In this document: positions 52,781-62,897 of the stretch, in pieces
How the letters are laid out: each line of letters opens with the position of its first letter
Position numbering within the stretch: the first letter of the stretch is position 1
From: Pseudanabaena sp. Salubria-1
GTDB taxonomy: Bacteria; Cyanobacteriota; Cyanobacteriia; Pseudanabaenales; Pseudanabaenaceae
Assembly (NCBI GenBank): GCA_023336205.1
Contig: JALQCR010000022.1
Coordinates: 43,781 to 107,780, forward strand
Length of the DNA: 64,000 nt
Direction: 5' to 3'
The notes under the pieces: generated by a model
Databases searched by the model: none
Told to the model about the DNA's origin: nothing
The model's input: the letters and a program-made list of their open reading frames with translations, nothing else
Program-made: the position numbers and the translations under genes

Positions 52781-52870
52781 TTATAGACCGTTACGTCCCC
52801 AGACGACAAAAGCGATCGAAAGTGTAAACATGCCAAGTAGACTAAACCAACCCAAAGACAAGATATCCAT
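52781..52870 (-). CDS. petN: Cytochrome b6f complex subunit 8 (PetN)
   Basis: 29 residues: MDILSLGWFSLLGMFTLSIA followed by FVVWGRNGL. This is the single-span PetN, whose family pattern is MDIxxLGWxxxLxxFTxSIAxVVWGRNGL. It sits in the thylakoid membrane and is needed for stable b6f complex. Length matches the family exactly. It is the only core photosynthesis gene in the window and is intact although surrounded by IS-damaged genes. Confidence 0.95.
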   Translation of the reverse strand: MDILSLGWFSLLGMFTLSIAFVVWGRNGL

Positions 52871-52925
52871 AGTTTCGCAACAATTTTAATAAATTTTTCT
52901 AATTATCATAATACGCTTTACCGCT

Positions 52926-52980
52926 AAAAACAATTTTATTGAAAGTCCACCGTTGGCTGACTTTCAATAAAATTGTTTTT
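52926..52980. repeat. 22-bp hairpin upstream of petN
   Basis: AAAAACAATTTTATTGAAAG... (52926-52947) pairs with 52959-52980. It is related in wording (TTGAAAGTC) to the 28986 and 31296 hairpins. It lies in the petN/DUF928 divergent gap (52871-53128), which holds nothing else recognised. Confidence 0.65.
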
Positions 52981-53128
52981 GCTAAAAAAGTTAAGTCGAA
53001 TGTCTATAGCAACTTTTTGATAACAGATGCATTCTTTATTAGTATCTAACTATCTCGTGGGTATTATGGTGATGAGCTAAGCTGGACACCATACCCATAC
53101 AGATCACTTTTCTAGAGGCGATCGCATC

Positions 53129-53950
53129 ATGTTTTTACCCAAGTTGTCACCCAAAAAGACTTTAATCGCATCGGCTTGCTCTTGTTTAGCAGTAAGTACA
53201 GCAATTGCTTTACCTTTGTCATTCAGCCTTTTTACACCTCCATCTCAAGCCCAGTCTAGAGTGCGCTATAACCCACCTAGCAATCTTGGTACTCCCATAG
53301 TCTCAACTCCAGGGATTCTCCGTAGTGCTTGTGAAACAGCAGAAGTTTGTCTAATTGCGCTAGTGCCAGATTTAAAAGTAGCAAATGCTCCAGTACCTCT
53401 AACGATTTCAGAACGTCCAACGGTTTATTTCTTGATCCCAAATGTTGACGGTAATGTATCGTTCACTCTAACTGAGGAAGATATCAGATCTGAGAAGGGT
53501 AGGAGAATCTACACAACAACTTTTTATCTTAAAAGTAAGGCAGGTATCATTGCCTTTAAGATTCCTGATCATGTTCAAGGCTTAAAGCTTGGCAAGAACT
53601 ATTCATGGAGATTTACAAAAAATTTTACAATCAATGATCCAACAGATTTAGAGGTAATTGGCTCCATGCGAAGGGTTTTGCCCAATCAGAATTTAATTAC
53701 TCAACTTAAAAAAGCTTCACTACCCATAGAGCGTGCAGCATTGTTTGCTCAAGAGAGTATTTGGTATGAAACTTTGCAAACTTTAGCCGAAGCGATGCAA
53801 GGTAATACTAACAAGTCTGAGATTGTCAGTGAATGGAACGAACTTCTGAAGTCGGCTAGTCTAAATAAAGTCCTTCCACATAAGTTTGTGAAGGCTGCCG
53901 AAACTAGTCCTGAGAGTATTTCCAACCCTAGCCCAAACTACGGTTATTAG
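53129..53950 (+). CDS. Exported DUF928-family protein
   Basis: 273 residues, apparently intact. Signal peptide (IALPLSFSLFTPPSQA), then LVPDLKVANAPVPLTISERP, TVYFLIPNVDGNVSFTLTEE and YSWRFTKNF, and an all-helical end (IERAALFAQESIWYETLQTL AEA pattern) as I recall for DUF928. In cyanobacteria DUF928 genes usually neighbour CHASE2 cyclases, CHAT-TPR proteins and haemagglutinin-type exoproteins, exactly the context here. Function is unknown. AGGCG precedes ATG 53129. Confidence 0.82.
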   Translation: MFLPKLSPKKTLIASACSCLAVSTAIALPLSFSLFTPPSQAQSRVRYNPPSNLGTPIVSTPGILRSACETAEVCLIALVPDLKVANAPVPLTISERPTVYFLIPNVDGNVSFTLTEEDIRSEKGRRIYTTTFYLKSKAGIIAFKIPDHVQGLKLGKNYSWRFTKNFTINDPTDLEVIGSMRRVLPNQNLITQLKKASLPIERAALFAQESIWYETLQTLAEAMQGNTNKSEIVSEWNELLKSASLNKVLPHKFVKAAETSPESISNPSPNYGY

Positions 53951-53960
53951 CGATAGTAAG

Positions 53961-53987
53961 GGATGGCAGCGCAAAGCGCTACCATCC
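53961..53987. terminator. 12-bp hairpin, GC-AAA-GC loop
   Basis: GGATGGCAGCGC pairs with GCGCTACCATCC with one mismatch around AAA, between DUF928 and the cyclase gene, both on the plus strand. Confidence 0.65.
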
Positions 53988-55247
53988 TTGACTTGTTCAA
54001 ATATTTCCAAGTAAATGGTAATTAGATCTCGATTAAAAAACAGTTTGTGGAAATGGCGTGGGATTGCGATCGCAGCGCCGACAATTTCCCTATTGGTGAT
54101 CGGGTTACGGCTAATTGGAGGGCTGGAATCGCTCGAACTAGCTATGCTAGATCAGTTTTTTCGATGGAGATCTCCAGAACCTGAAGATCGACGGATTGTG
54201 ATTATTGGTATTGACGAAGCCGATATCCGTCAATATCAATGGCCGATTGATGACGCTTTATTGGCTAAATTGTTAGATAAAGTCAGGCAACAACAGCCGC
54301 GTGCGATCGGCTTAGATCTTGCTCGTGATAAAACCGATAGTGCTAGCTATCCGCAATTAGAAAAGATATTTAAGACCACTCCTAATTTGATAGGTGCTTA
54401 TAAAACACCTGATTTAGTTACATCAAATTTCTCAATTTCAGATATTAAACCTCCACCTGCGCTTGCCGCACTCGATCAAATTGGTGCAGTTAATCTTGTC
54501 CATGATGGCGACGGTCGCCTGCGTCGAGGCTTATTATCCTTGAGTTTACCTGATGGTAAAGTGGGGCTTGGTTTTGGCTTACAACTAGCCCTACTCTATC
54601 TTGACGGAGAAAAAAATATTCCCTTTGAAAAAGCCCTAAATCCGCCAAAGCTACAGGCTAATGATGGTAGTTATCATCGAGTTGACGTGGGTGGGCATCA
54701 ATTTATTATTAATTACCGTCGATCGTCACAAGGTTTTCAGACCGTGAGAATGGCGGATGTATTAGAAGGAAAAATTGCGCCAGATTTACTTCGCGATCGC
54801 GTAGTAATGATTGGGGTGACGGCTATAAGTTTCCGTGATTGGTTCTTCACACCTCTCGATGGTGGACTTGGCAGTACGCGAATTTTGACAGCAGGAGTAG
54901 AAGTTCATGCTCAGATTGTGAGCCATATCCTGAGTAGCACTCTTGACGGACGATCCACGATCCAATCGTGGGAAGAGTATTGGGAATGGCTATGGATTTT
55001 TGGCTGGTCGCTAGCTGGCTCGACTTTGATTTGGCAATGGCGCAATGTCAATGCTAAAAATCATAAAACTCAGTTACTAGTCATGCGATCGCTGAGCATA
55101 TTAGTCTTAGCGGCAAGTCTATTTGCTTCTTGCTTTATTGCATTAACCTTTGGCTGGTGGATACCCTTTGTCCCTGCGGCGATGTCATTTATTGGTGGTG
55201 GTGCGATCGTTACTAGCTATCTAGCAATTACGGCGGCACAAATTCGC

Positions 55248-56721
55248 GGGTGCAATTAAAAGTGAAAGTTCAGCTCAATAAGAAATGGAAGAAAGATTAA
55301 GCCAATAAGCATCCCAATCTTGATTAGTACGGCAGATCCTAAGAGCAAGCATAGCCTTAGCATTTTCAATCGTCCACCAAGAGCCAGCAAGCTTTAAACG
55401 ATTTTGAATAACATAGCGGTGACCACTCTCAATTTCACCAGAGCCAATGGGTAAATTGGAGTCAATCGTGCCCTGATAGTCTAGACGATTAGGACGATTG
55501 AAAAGATAGCGATAAGCGGATCTAACCACAGCCAGATTGTCAGGAACAGATTCAGGTTCTTGAAACGGCTTAAGAGCTTCAAGGACAGCCGAAGCATGAT
55601 TGGATTTGAGTTGTTGCTTCTGCACATCCATCCATGCTTTCGGAGCATCTGGGGAACAAACGCGACTTGCATCGGCTAGATATTCACATACATGATAGAA
55701 ATCTAGTAAGTAGCGACTAAGTACACCAAAACGCTGCTCGATTTGGCTAGCAATCCAAGGCGCACCGTCGCCAACCCCATGCACAAAGGTTTCTTCTCCC
55801 AATCCAGCACGGATAGCACAATCAAGTAATGCTGCTCCTGCATCATCAGTCGAGCCTATCGTTGCTCCGAAAATAGGCTGCTCTTGCTCAGGGGTACGCG
55901 CCGAGGTTAGACGCGCTTCTTTCCAGCTAATTTTACGCGTCTTACGACGGTCAACTTCTTCGCCATCAGTTTCGCTTGCCGTTGTTTCCACAATCGGAAT
56001 CATTGTCCCATCCATCTCCGCTATTAAAAACTCCACACCCTCGATTGCTGGGAATCCTGTTTCCCAACTCTGCGTTTCTAATATACGCTGGGCATGACTT
56101 TCTGTGATCTCCTGTCCTGCACTAATTGGGATGCTTATTCCATGATGTTCCATCATTTTTTTTGGGATTTTCCCAAACGCTACATCTGACCCAAAGTCGG
56201 TAATCACTCTCTGCAATGGGCGTGAATATCCTCGGCAATGTACTTCGGCGGCTTTTTGAAATGGTCTCACTACCTGTTTGGACTCTCTTCCAAATTCGAT
56301 GTACCTTTGCTCTAGTACTTCGATGCGTCCATATCGGCTGTACCAATAGAGTTTTTTTTACCACCTCGGTGTGAAGATGGATTCGCGGCGATATATGCTT
56401 CGCTTTGCTTGATTTCTTGCCGCGTTGCCCATGTTTGTAGTGCTGTTTGTCCTAACTGACGGATTTCTTCTATCACTCGTTCCTCGGCTGCGTCGGCTTT
56501 GATTAGATCACCTTCTGCATTTTCTACAACGGATAATAATCCTTCGATTTTCGCTTTCAATTCAGGATAATCGTTTAGTCTTTCTTCTATGCTTTTACTG
56601 GACGATGCTGTTTTTGTTTTTATATTCACGGCTCAATTTTATGACTTCTTTGGATTAGAACTGTTATCCATCATACTTTCTAACCTACTTTATTTCTCCC
56701 ATTTCACTTTTAATTACACCC
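55248..56721 (-). mobile_element. ISKra4-family element
   Basis: 1474 bp. Terminal inverted repeats of about 20 bp with one mismatch (GGGTG(C/T)AATTAAAAGTGAAA, 55248-55267 and 56702-56721). The 9-bp target CAAATTCGC is duplicated at 55239-55247 and 56722-56730. Confidence 0.9.
55275..56629 (-). CDS. ISKra4-family transposase, two overlapping frames (-1 shift)
   Basis: Frame 1 (56312-56629, 105 residues) is a helical N-terminus ending HRGGKKNSIGTADMDASKY. Frame 2 takes over at a run of eight A (about 56352-56359): KKKLYWYSRYGRIEVLEQRY, then MDGTMIPIVETT (first Asp), VHGVGDGAPWIASQIEQRFG, LDFYHVCEYLADA, and IGSGEIESGHRYVIQNRLKL (catalytic Glu). The site A-AAA-AAC allows a -1 slip. The fused product would be about 450 residues. 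Confidence 0.87.
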
Positions 56722-58174
56722 CAAATTCGCACTTACTTTAGCCGCTATTTAACTGATGCCGTAGTTAAAAGTTTATTGGAAACGCCTGAAGGGCTAAAGC
56801 TAGGAGGAGATCGTCGCAAAGTCAGCATTCTGATGTGTGACCTGCGCGGCTTCTCCACAATTTCCGAAAAGATGCCGCCCGAAAAAGTTGTAGAAATCCT
56901 CAATATTTTTCTTGGCACAATGACCGATGCGATCGCGACTTACCAAGGCACGATTGATGAATTTATTGGCGATGCGATCTTAGTGCTATTTGGTGCGCCG
57001 ATCTATCGTGAAGATGATGCGGCGCGGGCAGTAGCTAGTGCGATCTCCATGCAATTAGCCATGCGATCGGTGAATGAGAAACTCACTCAACAGCAACTGC
57101 CTGAAATCGCGATGGGAATTGGTATTAATACAGGTGAAGTCGTGGCTGGTAATATCGGTTCTCAATCTCGCGCTAAATATGCTGTAGTTGGTAATCATGT
57201 GAATCTCACAGCGCGGATTGAATCTTATACTGTGGGAGGACAAATTTTAATTTCGGAAGCCACTTACAAGGAAATTGAAGACATTGCTAAGATCAATGGA
57301 TCGATGGAAGTAGAACCTAAAGGCGTATCACATCCAATTTCCATCTACGATATTTGTGGTCTTGGTGGAATATACAATCTAGAACTTCCTTCTCTCAGCG
57401 ATTCTTTGCAGTTGCTGCCGACTCCAATCCCAATTACCTATCGCATTTTAGAAGAGAAGCATCTAGGTACAGAAATGTTTGAGGGTGAGCTACAGCAGCT
57501 ATCTCCCTATGGGGCAGAGATTTTCTCTGATCGCGATGTCCCTGAATTAACTAATCTCAAACTCCATCTCCAGATCTATGACCAAGACCAACAGCTAGAG
57601 ATCGAAGGTGAAATCTATGCCAAAGTTTTAAAGCATCAGCAGCCTAGTCAGATAGTTTTAGAACAAGTATCGCGATCGCAGCATATTAAACCAATTTATG
57701 TACATTTCACTACAGTACCGAATAATCTCAAAGATTGGATTAGGCAGAAAACAAGTTGCTAACCTACAGCGCTTTGCGCCGTAACCTTCTTTTAGGCTTT
57801 TTGGGACTATATAGCTAAGACGATGCGATTACGCCCCTTCTGTTTAGCTTCATATAAAGCTCTGTCTGCCAATGAAATTGGTACTTCCCAAGAAAGATCA
57901 TCATTGGGCACAACACAAGCCACACCGATACTTAAGGTGATGCGATCGCTTACTTGTGATTCGGCGTGAACAAGATTGAGACCATAGATAATGGATATAA
58001 TCCCCTCGGCAACTTTTTTTGCTCCTTCAATTGGTGTATGCGGTAATATCACAACAAACTCTTCTCCACCATAACGAGCTACCAAGTCTTGAGGACGCAT
58101 TAGTAATTTACTAATACCTTGAGCAACTTGCCTTAAACATTCATCTCCAGCTAGATGTCCATAATGAACCTTTC

Positions 58175-59432
58175 CTGAGATCTTGCACCATTCAAGAAAA
58201 GGGGTTGCAGAAAGAGCAGAAATGTGAAAAAAAGGGCGTAGTAGTAAATTAAATAACGAGCATGGAAAGCATCGTTAAGCACGCCCAAGGGCTAGTGTAT
58301 AGTCTTCTGTGTTTGATGCCAAGTGTGTATCAAACAGCAAGTCTCAATGCAATACTAGGACTATTTCTCGAAGCACAAAGGCATCCTTATCCAGAACATA
58401 CACAGATAAAATCAGCGAGTGCACTCAGCCGATTTCTCAATCACTATAACTGGTCAACGAGAGCAGTAATTCGGTCAACACGGCAGGCTATTTTGGGACA
58501 AATCGCCAAGCATCGCCCATCGAAACAAGTGCCATTAAAGATACTGATAGACTTGACTACCCTAGAAAAAAGCGGCAAGTTTTTACATTTGAGCAATCCC
58601 ACCCAAAACGAACCAGACCCATGGGTGAGAATACTAAACGGAAAGCGAGGACTACATCTGGTTGTACTGTATCTGGTCTATGGAGAGTGGCGCGTACCAT
58701 GGAGTTTTAGAGTATGGCGCGGCAAAGGATACCCCAGTCCCTCTGACTTAGCTTGTAAGTTATTGGGGACAGTACCCAAGCAACTAACCCAAGGCAAGAC
58801 TGTGATTGTCCTTGCTGATACTGAGTTTAGTACGGTGAAGTTTTTCAATACTGTCCGCGCCAAGACTTGGCGCATCGTTGTCGGTGTACGCAACAATCGT
58901 AAACTTCAAGATGGCCGTACAGTCAAACAACTTTATCGTCATGGCAAACGTGGACAACAAATTTTGCTAGAAGGGCTAACTCAGCCTTTGACGATCTCTT
59001 GGTTTTGGCTCAAAAGAGCTGATAGTAAACGGGAGTTACGCTTTGTTGTCTCTTCTCATCCTTATTCTGGTGCTTATCTGGTGATGTTAGGTCGTAAGCG
59101 TTGGGCGATTGAGGGATTCTTCAAAACCATCAAACATCGCTTTGGTTTGCATTGTTTTGGGCAATCTACAAAACTTGGTGTTTATCGTTGGCTTATCCTC
59201 TCTCTGCTTGCTTATCTTTTGGCCCATTGGATTGATCAATGGTCGAGTCCTCCTGTCTTGGACTGGAAAGCTACCTGTGATTTGACACTTTCCGTTTTAT
59301 TTCCTTCTGTCCTTTGGTTGAAACTTCTTAGGTATCTCCAAATTAGTGCCGATATTGCTGCTCGTCATGGGTTTGAAATTATTCTCAAACCCATTCCTAC
59401 TTAACTCTTTCAGGAATGGTGCAAGATCTCAG
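58175..59432 (+). mobile_element. IS4/IS701-superfamily element in the GGDEF gene
   Basis: 1258 bp with perfect 19-bp terminal inverted repeats (CTGAGATCTTGCACCATTC, 58175-58193; complement 59414-59432). No target duplication is visible: the flanks are CCTTTC and TTATAG. The GGDEF frame does not rejoin simply, so a few bases were changed or lost at this junction. Confidence 0.88.
58262..59404 (+). CDS. IS4/IS701-superfamily DDE transposase
   Basis: 380 residues, intact single frame. DDE residues are likely Asp in ILIDLTTLEK, Asp in VIVLADTEFSTVKFF and Glu in GRKRWAIEGFFKTIKHRFGL, the last corresponding to the YREK-like region. It runs opposite to the host gene. The family within the IS4 superfamily is not certain. 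Confidence 0.88.
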   Translation: MESIVKHAQGLVYSLLCLMPSVYQTASLNAILGLFLEAQRHPYPEHTQIKSASALSRFLNHYNWSTRAVIRSTRQAILGQIAKHRPSKQVPLKILIDLTTLEKSGKFLHLSNPTQNEPDPWVRILNGKRGLHLVVLYLVYGEWRVPWSFRVWRGKGYPSPSDLACKLLGTVPKQLTQGKTVIVLADTEFSTVKFFNTVRAKTWRIVVGVRNNRKLQDGRTVKQLYRHGKRGQQILLEGLTQPLTISWFWLKRADSKRELRFVVSSHPYSGAYLVMLGRKRWAIEGFFKTIKHRFGLHCFGQSTKLGVYRWLILSLLAYLLAHWIDQWSSPPVLDWKATCDLTLSVLFPSVLWLKLLRYLQISADIAARHGFEIILKPIPT

Positions 59433-59966
59433 TTATAGTTCTTAAAATAGTCCACATCCATTAGTATTAATGAAAGAGGTTGCTTCTCTTCCTTTAGCAT
59501 TATCCACTGTTGAAGCCAATATTCATCAAAGCAACGACGGTTTGCCACCTGTGTTAAACCATCTATTGTTGCTAGACGCTGAAGCTTTAGATTAGCTGTC
59601 TCTAGCGCTGATGTCCGTTCAGCAATTTTCTTTTCTAAAGTAAACGCATATTCCTCAAGTTGAATTTGGCTTTCCTGCAACTTCTCAAGAGCTTGAGCTA
59701 ACTTGATCTTCTGATGTTCTATTGTGATGATATCTCGATAAGCTCGAAGAGAAGCGAGCAAAGTTGTCAGTAGGTTCTGGCGAGTCAGATCTACCTTAAG
59801 TTTGTAATCGTTAATATCATAATTGAGTATGACAGAATCCTCAGGAGCCTCCCCAGAATTCCCTGTCCTCAAAACAATACGAATCTGATGATTATCTAAC
59901 TCTTCGCGGATATACTTTACCAATCTCAGTCCTGCATCATTAGTCTCCATGACTACATCAAGAAGT

Positions 59967-61212
59967 GGCTCTTCTGGGTTTGAGGGGATTAATGTATAAT
60001 GAAGCACAAAGATAAGTGGTGACAGGTATGGACTTGTATCTAGATAGGTTGCTAAATTTACCCAACACAACCGTTGAAAGTTTTACGGAAGAAGAAAATA
60101 AAATCACCCTAAAGTTGAGATTTTTACAGGATGAAATTACTTGTCCGCATTGTAATACGCATGGTGGAAAATTAAAACAAAATCGACCGATATTGATTCG
60201 AGATTTGTCAGTATTTGGGAAAATAGTTTATTTAAATACGCCGCGCCGCCAATTTTATTGTCAACATTGTCAAAGACATTTTACGGAAAAGTTACCCTTT
60301 GTAGACTGGGAAAGACGATACACACAAAGGTATGAGGAGTATGTTTATCAACGAGTACAAAGTGCGAGTGTGGAGCAAGTAAGTCGAGATGAATATTTGA
60401 GTTGGGATCAAATACAAGGGATTTTCAATCACCAATTTTCTCTAAAAAAAAAGATGATTGGAAAGAAGTAAAACGAGTGAGTATTGATGAAGTGAGTAAA
60501 CGCAAAGGACATAAAGACTTTGTGACAGTCGTATCAAGTATTGACGCAGGAGCATTACTAGAAGTAATTGATAGTCATAAACAAGATGACATCATTGAAG
60601 TCCTGAAGCAGCAACCGATTGAGATAAGGGAAAAAGTAGAGGAGGTTAGCATTGATATGTGGGGAGGCTTTCCCAAAGTTGTCAAAGAAGTATTTCCAAA
60701 TGCGAAAATTGTCATCGACAGATTTCATGTTATGCAGCCACTAATCAAAGAGTTAAATCAACTGCGTCAAAAAGCTAAAATCAAGATTAAAGGTAGTCGA
60801 TTTATTCTACTAAAGAACAAGGTAGACTTAACAGAAGAAGAAAAAGTGAAGTTAGAAAATGTCTTGAAATGTTCTAAACGCTTGCGACTAGCTTATAATC
60901 TCAAAGAAGACTTTAGAAGTATTTTTGAGACTTGTAAAACTCCTGAAGAGGGTCAGAAACAATTAAAAGAATGGCTTCAAAAAGCTAAAGCTGTTTATGG
61001 CGCAGTTTTGGAAACCATTCGTAATCATCTTGATAATATTTGTAACTACTTTTTAAATCGTACATCTAGTGGTGTGATGGAGGGACTTAATAATCGTATT
61101 AAATTAATTAAACGACAGGCTTATGGTTTTTTAAATTTTTTAAATTTTCGTTCTAGATTATTAGCTTGTCTTTCTCATTAGATTTACTTATCCCCTTAAA
61201 CCCAGAAGACCC
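59967..61212 (+). mobile_element. ISL3-family element, copy B, in the receiver domain
   Basis: 1246 bp with ends GGCTCTTCTGGGTTTGAGGG and (complement) GGGTCTTCTGGGTTTAAGGG. The 8-bp target CAAGAAGT is duplicated at 59959-59966 and 61213-61220. It interrupts the codons for ILL|D at the receiver's phospho-acceptor. Confidence 0.94.
60028..61181 (+). CDS. ISL3 transposase, copy B (two frames, -1 shift)
   Basis: Frame 1 runs to 60471 and frame 2 to 61181, overlapping at nine A (60444-60452). The ATG at 60028 (MDLYLDRLL) is the likely start; an in-frame GTG at 60016 is also possible. Domain content is as described for copy A. Confidence 0.88.
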
Positions 61213-61651
61213 CAAGAAGTATCAAGGCAGCGTCAGTATGTAGATTTATTAATTGCTTACATTCTTCTCCAGAATATGCCGAGACAAAAACTACTGGTTT
61301 GCCTTCAAATATAAGATTGCCAAGCGCTATTTGAGTTGCTCTATGCACATCAGGTTCATCATCAGCAATAATCACTTTCCATCTATCTAAATTAACTTGC
61401 GTTTGATTTATTCCTAAATCAGGAGAATTTTCTATGTCTACATAATCTTCGTCCATAAAAATGATTTCATCATCTTTATCGCTATCTTTATCGCTAGAAA
61501 GAAAAATATTTTGCTGTTGATTATTTAAGATGGTATTTTGAGGCTTATTAGAAGTTAACATGATGGTAAATATATGCATTTATTACGATTTAAAAACTAC
61601 AACTAAAATTATTTGAAAGCTTCTATAGAGACAGGTAATCTTACTGTAAAT

Positions 61652-62897
61652 GGGTCTTCTGGGTTTAAGGGGATAAGTAAATCTAATGAGAAAGACAAGC
61701 TAATAATCTAGAACGAAAATTTAAAAAATTTAAAAAACCATAAGCCTGTCGTTTAATTAATTTAATACGATTATTAAGTCCCTCCATCACACCACTAGAT
61801 GTACGATTTAAAAAGTAGTTACAAATATTATCAAGATGATTACGAATGGTTTCCAAAACTGCGCCATAAACAGCTTTAGCTTTTTGAAGCCATTCTTTTA
61901 ATTGTTTCTGACCCTCTTCAGGAGTTTTACAAGTCTCAAAAATACTTCTAAAGTCTTCTTTGAGATTATAAGCTAGTCGCAAGCGTTTAGAACATTTCAA
62001 GACATTTTCTAACTTCACTTTTTCTTCTTCTGTTAAGTCTACCTTGTTCTTTAGTAGAATAAATCGACTACCTTTAATCTTGATTTTAGCTTTTTGACGC
62101 AGTTGATTTAACTCTTTGATTAGTGGCTGCATAACATGAAATCTGTCGATGACAATTTTCGCATTTGGAAATACTTCTTTGACAACTTTGGGAAAGCCTC
62201 CCCACATATCAATGCTAACCTCCTCTACTTTTTCCCTTATCTCAATCGGTTGCTGCTTCAGGACTTCAATGATGTCATCTTGTTTATGACTATCAATTAC
62301 TTCTAGTAATGCTCCTGCGTCAATACTTGATACGACTGTCACAAAGTCTTTATGTCCTTTGCGTTTACTCACTTCATCAATACTCACTCGTTTTACTTCT
62401 TTCCAATCATCTTTTTTTTTAGAGAAAATTGGTGATTGAAAATCCCTTGTATTTGATCCCAACTCAAATATTCATCTCGACTTACTTGCTCCACACTCGC
62501 ACTTTGTACTCGTTGATAAACATACTCCTCATACCTTTGTGTGTATCGTCTTTCCCAGTCTACAAAGGGTAACTTTTCCGTAAAATGTCTTTGACAATGT
62601 TGACAATAAAATTGGCGGCGCGGCGTATTTAAATAAACTATTTTCCCAAATACTGACAAATCTCGAATCAATATCGGTCGATTTTGTTTTAATTTTCCAC
62701 CATGCGTATTACAATGCGGACAAGTAATTTCATCCTGTAAAAATCTCAACTTTAGGGTGATTTTATTTTCTTCTTCCGTAAAACTTTCAACGGTTGTGTT
62801 GGGTAAATTTAGCAACCTATCTAGATACAAGTCCATACCTGTCACCACTTATCTTTGTGCTTCATTATACATTAATCCCCTCAAACCCAGAAGAGCC
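61652..62897 (-). mobile_element. ISL3-family element, copy C, in the histidine kinase gene
   Basis: 1246 bp. Ends match copy B exactly. The 8-bp target CTGTAAAT is duplicated at 61644-61651 and 62898-62905. Excision restores GTIFTVRLPV in the kinase. Confidence 0.94.
61683..62836 (-). CDS. ISL3 transposase, copy C (two frames, -1 shift)
   Basis: Same two-frame arrangement and the same predicted protein as copies A and B. Frame 1 ends at 62393 and frame 2 at 61683, with the nine-base A/T run near 62412-62420. Confidence 0.88.

Larger units (their letters stand above)
54015..57762 (+). pseudogene. CHASE2 adenylate/guanylate cyclase with PilZ-like tail, split by ISKra4
   Basis: The 5' piece (54015-55259) has one N-terminal span, a CHASE2 sensor (about 36-300; IVIIGIDEADIRQYQWPIDD, RVVMIGVTAISFRDWFFTPL) and three spans. 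The 3' piece (to 57762) has a class III cyclase: RRKVSILMCDLRGFSTISEK, EFIGDAILVLFGAP and VVGNHVNLTARIES with both metal Asp residues. A PilZ-like domain follows (YRILEEKHLGTEMFEGELQQ, LSPYGAEIF). Removing the element and one 9-bp target copy rejoins AAQIR to TYFSRYLTDAVVK in frame, giving 754 residues. As it stands, sensor and catalytic domain are separated. Confidence 0.9.
57807..61579 (-). pseudogene. Receiver (DUF3369-like)-GGDEF response regulator, split by two IS
   Basis: Piece 1 (61213-61579): receiver start WKVIIADDEPDVHRATQIAL, VSAYSGEECKQLI, AALILL. ISL3 copy B sits directly before the phospho-acceptor Asp. Piece 2 (59433-59966): DVVMETNDAGLRLVKYIREE, ILNYDINDYKLKVDLTRQNL, a coiled coil, and the GGDEF start (TIDGLTQVANRRCFDEYW, LMDVDYFKNYN). 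The IS4-type element follows. Piece 3 (57807-58174): HYGHLAGDECLRQVAQGISK, VARYGGEEFVVILPHT, LSIGVACV. An intact GGEEF signature suggests that the ancestral protein made cyclic-di-GMP. It lies downstream of the kinase gene. Confidence 0.88.

Noticed and set aside
52926..52980. Hairpin upstream of petN as a riboswitch or attenuator
   Set aside because: It belongs by sequence to a family of dispersed hairpins found after and between many unrelated genes, so a petN-specific role is not supported.
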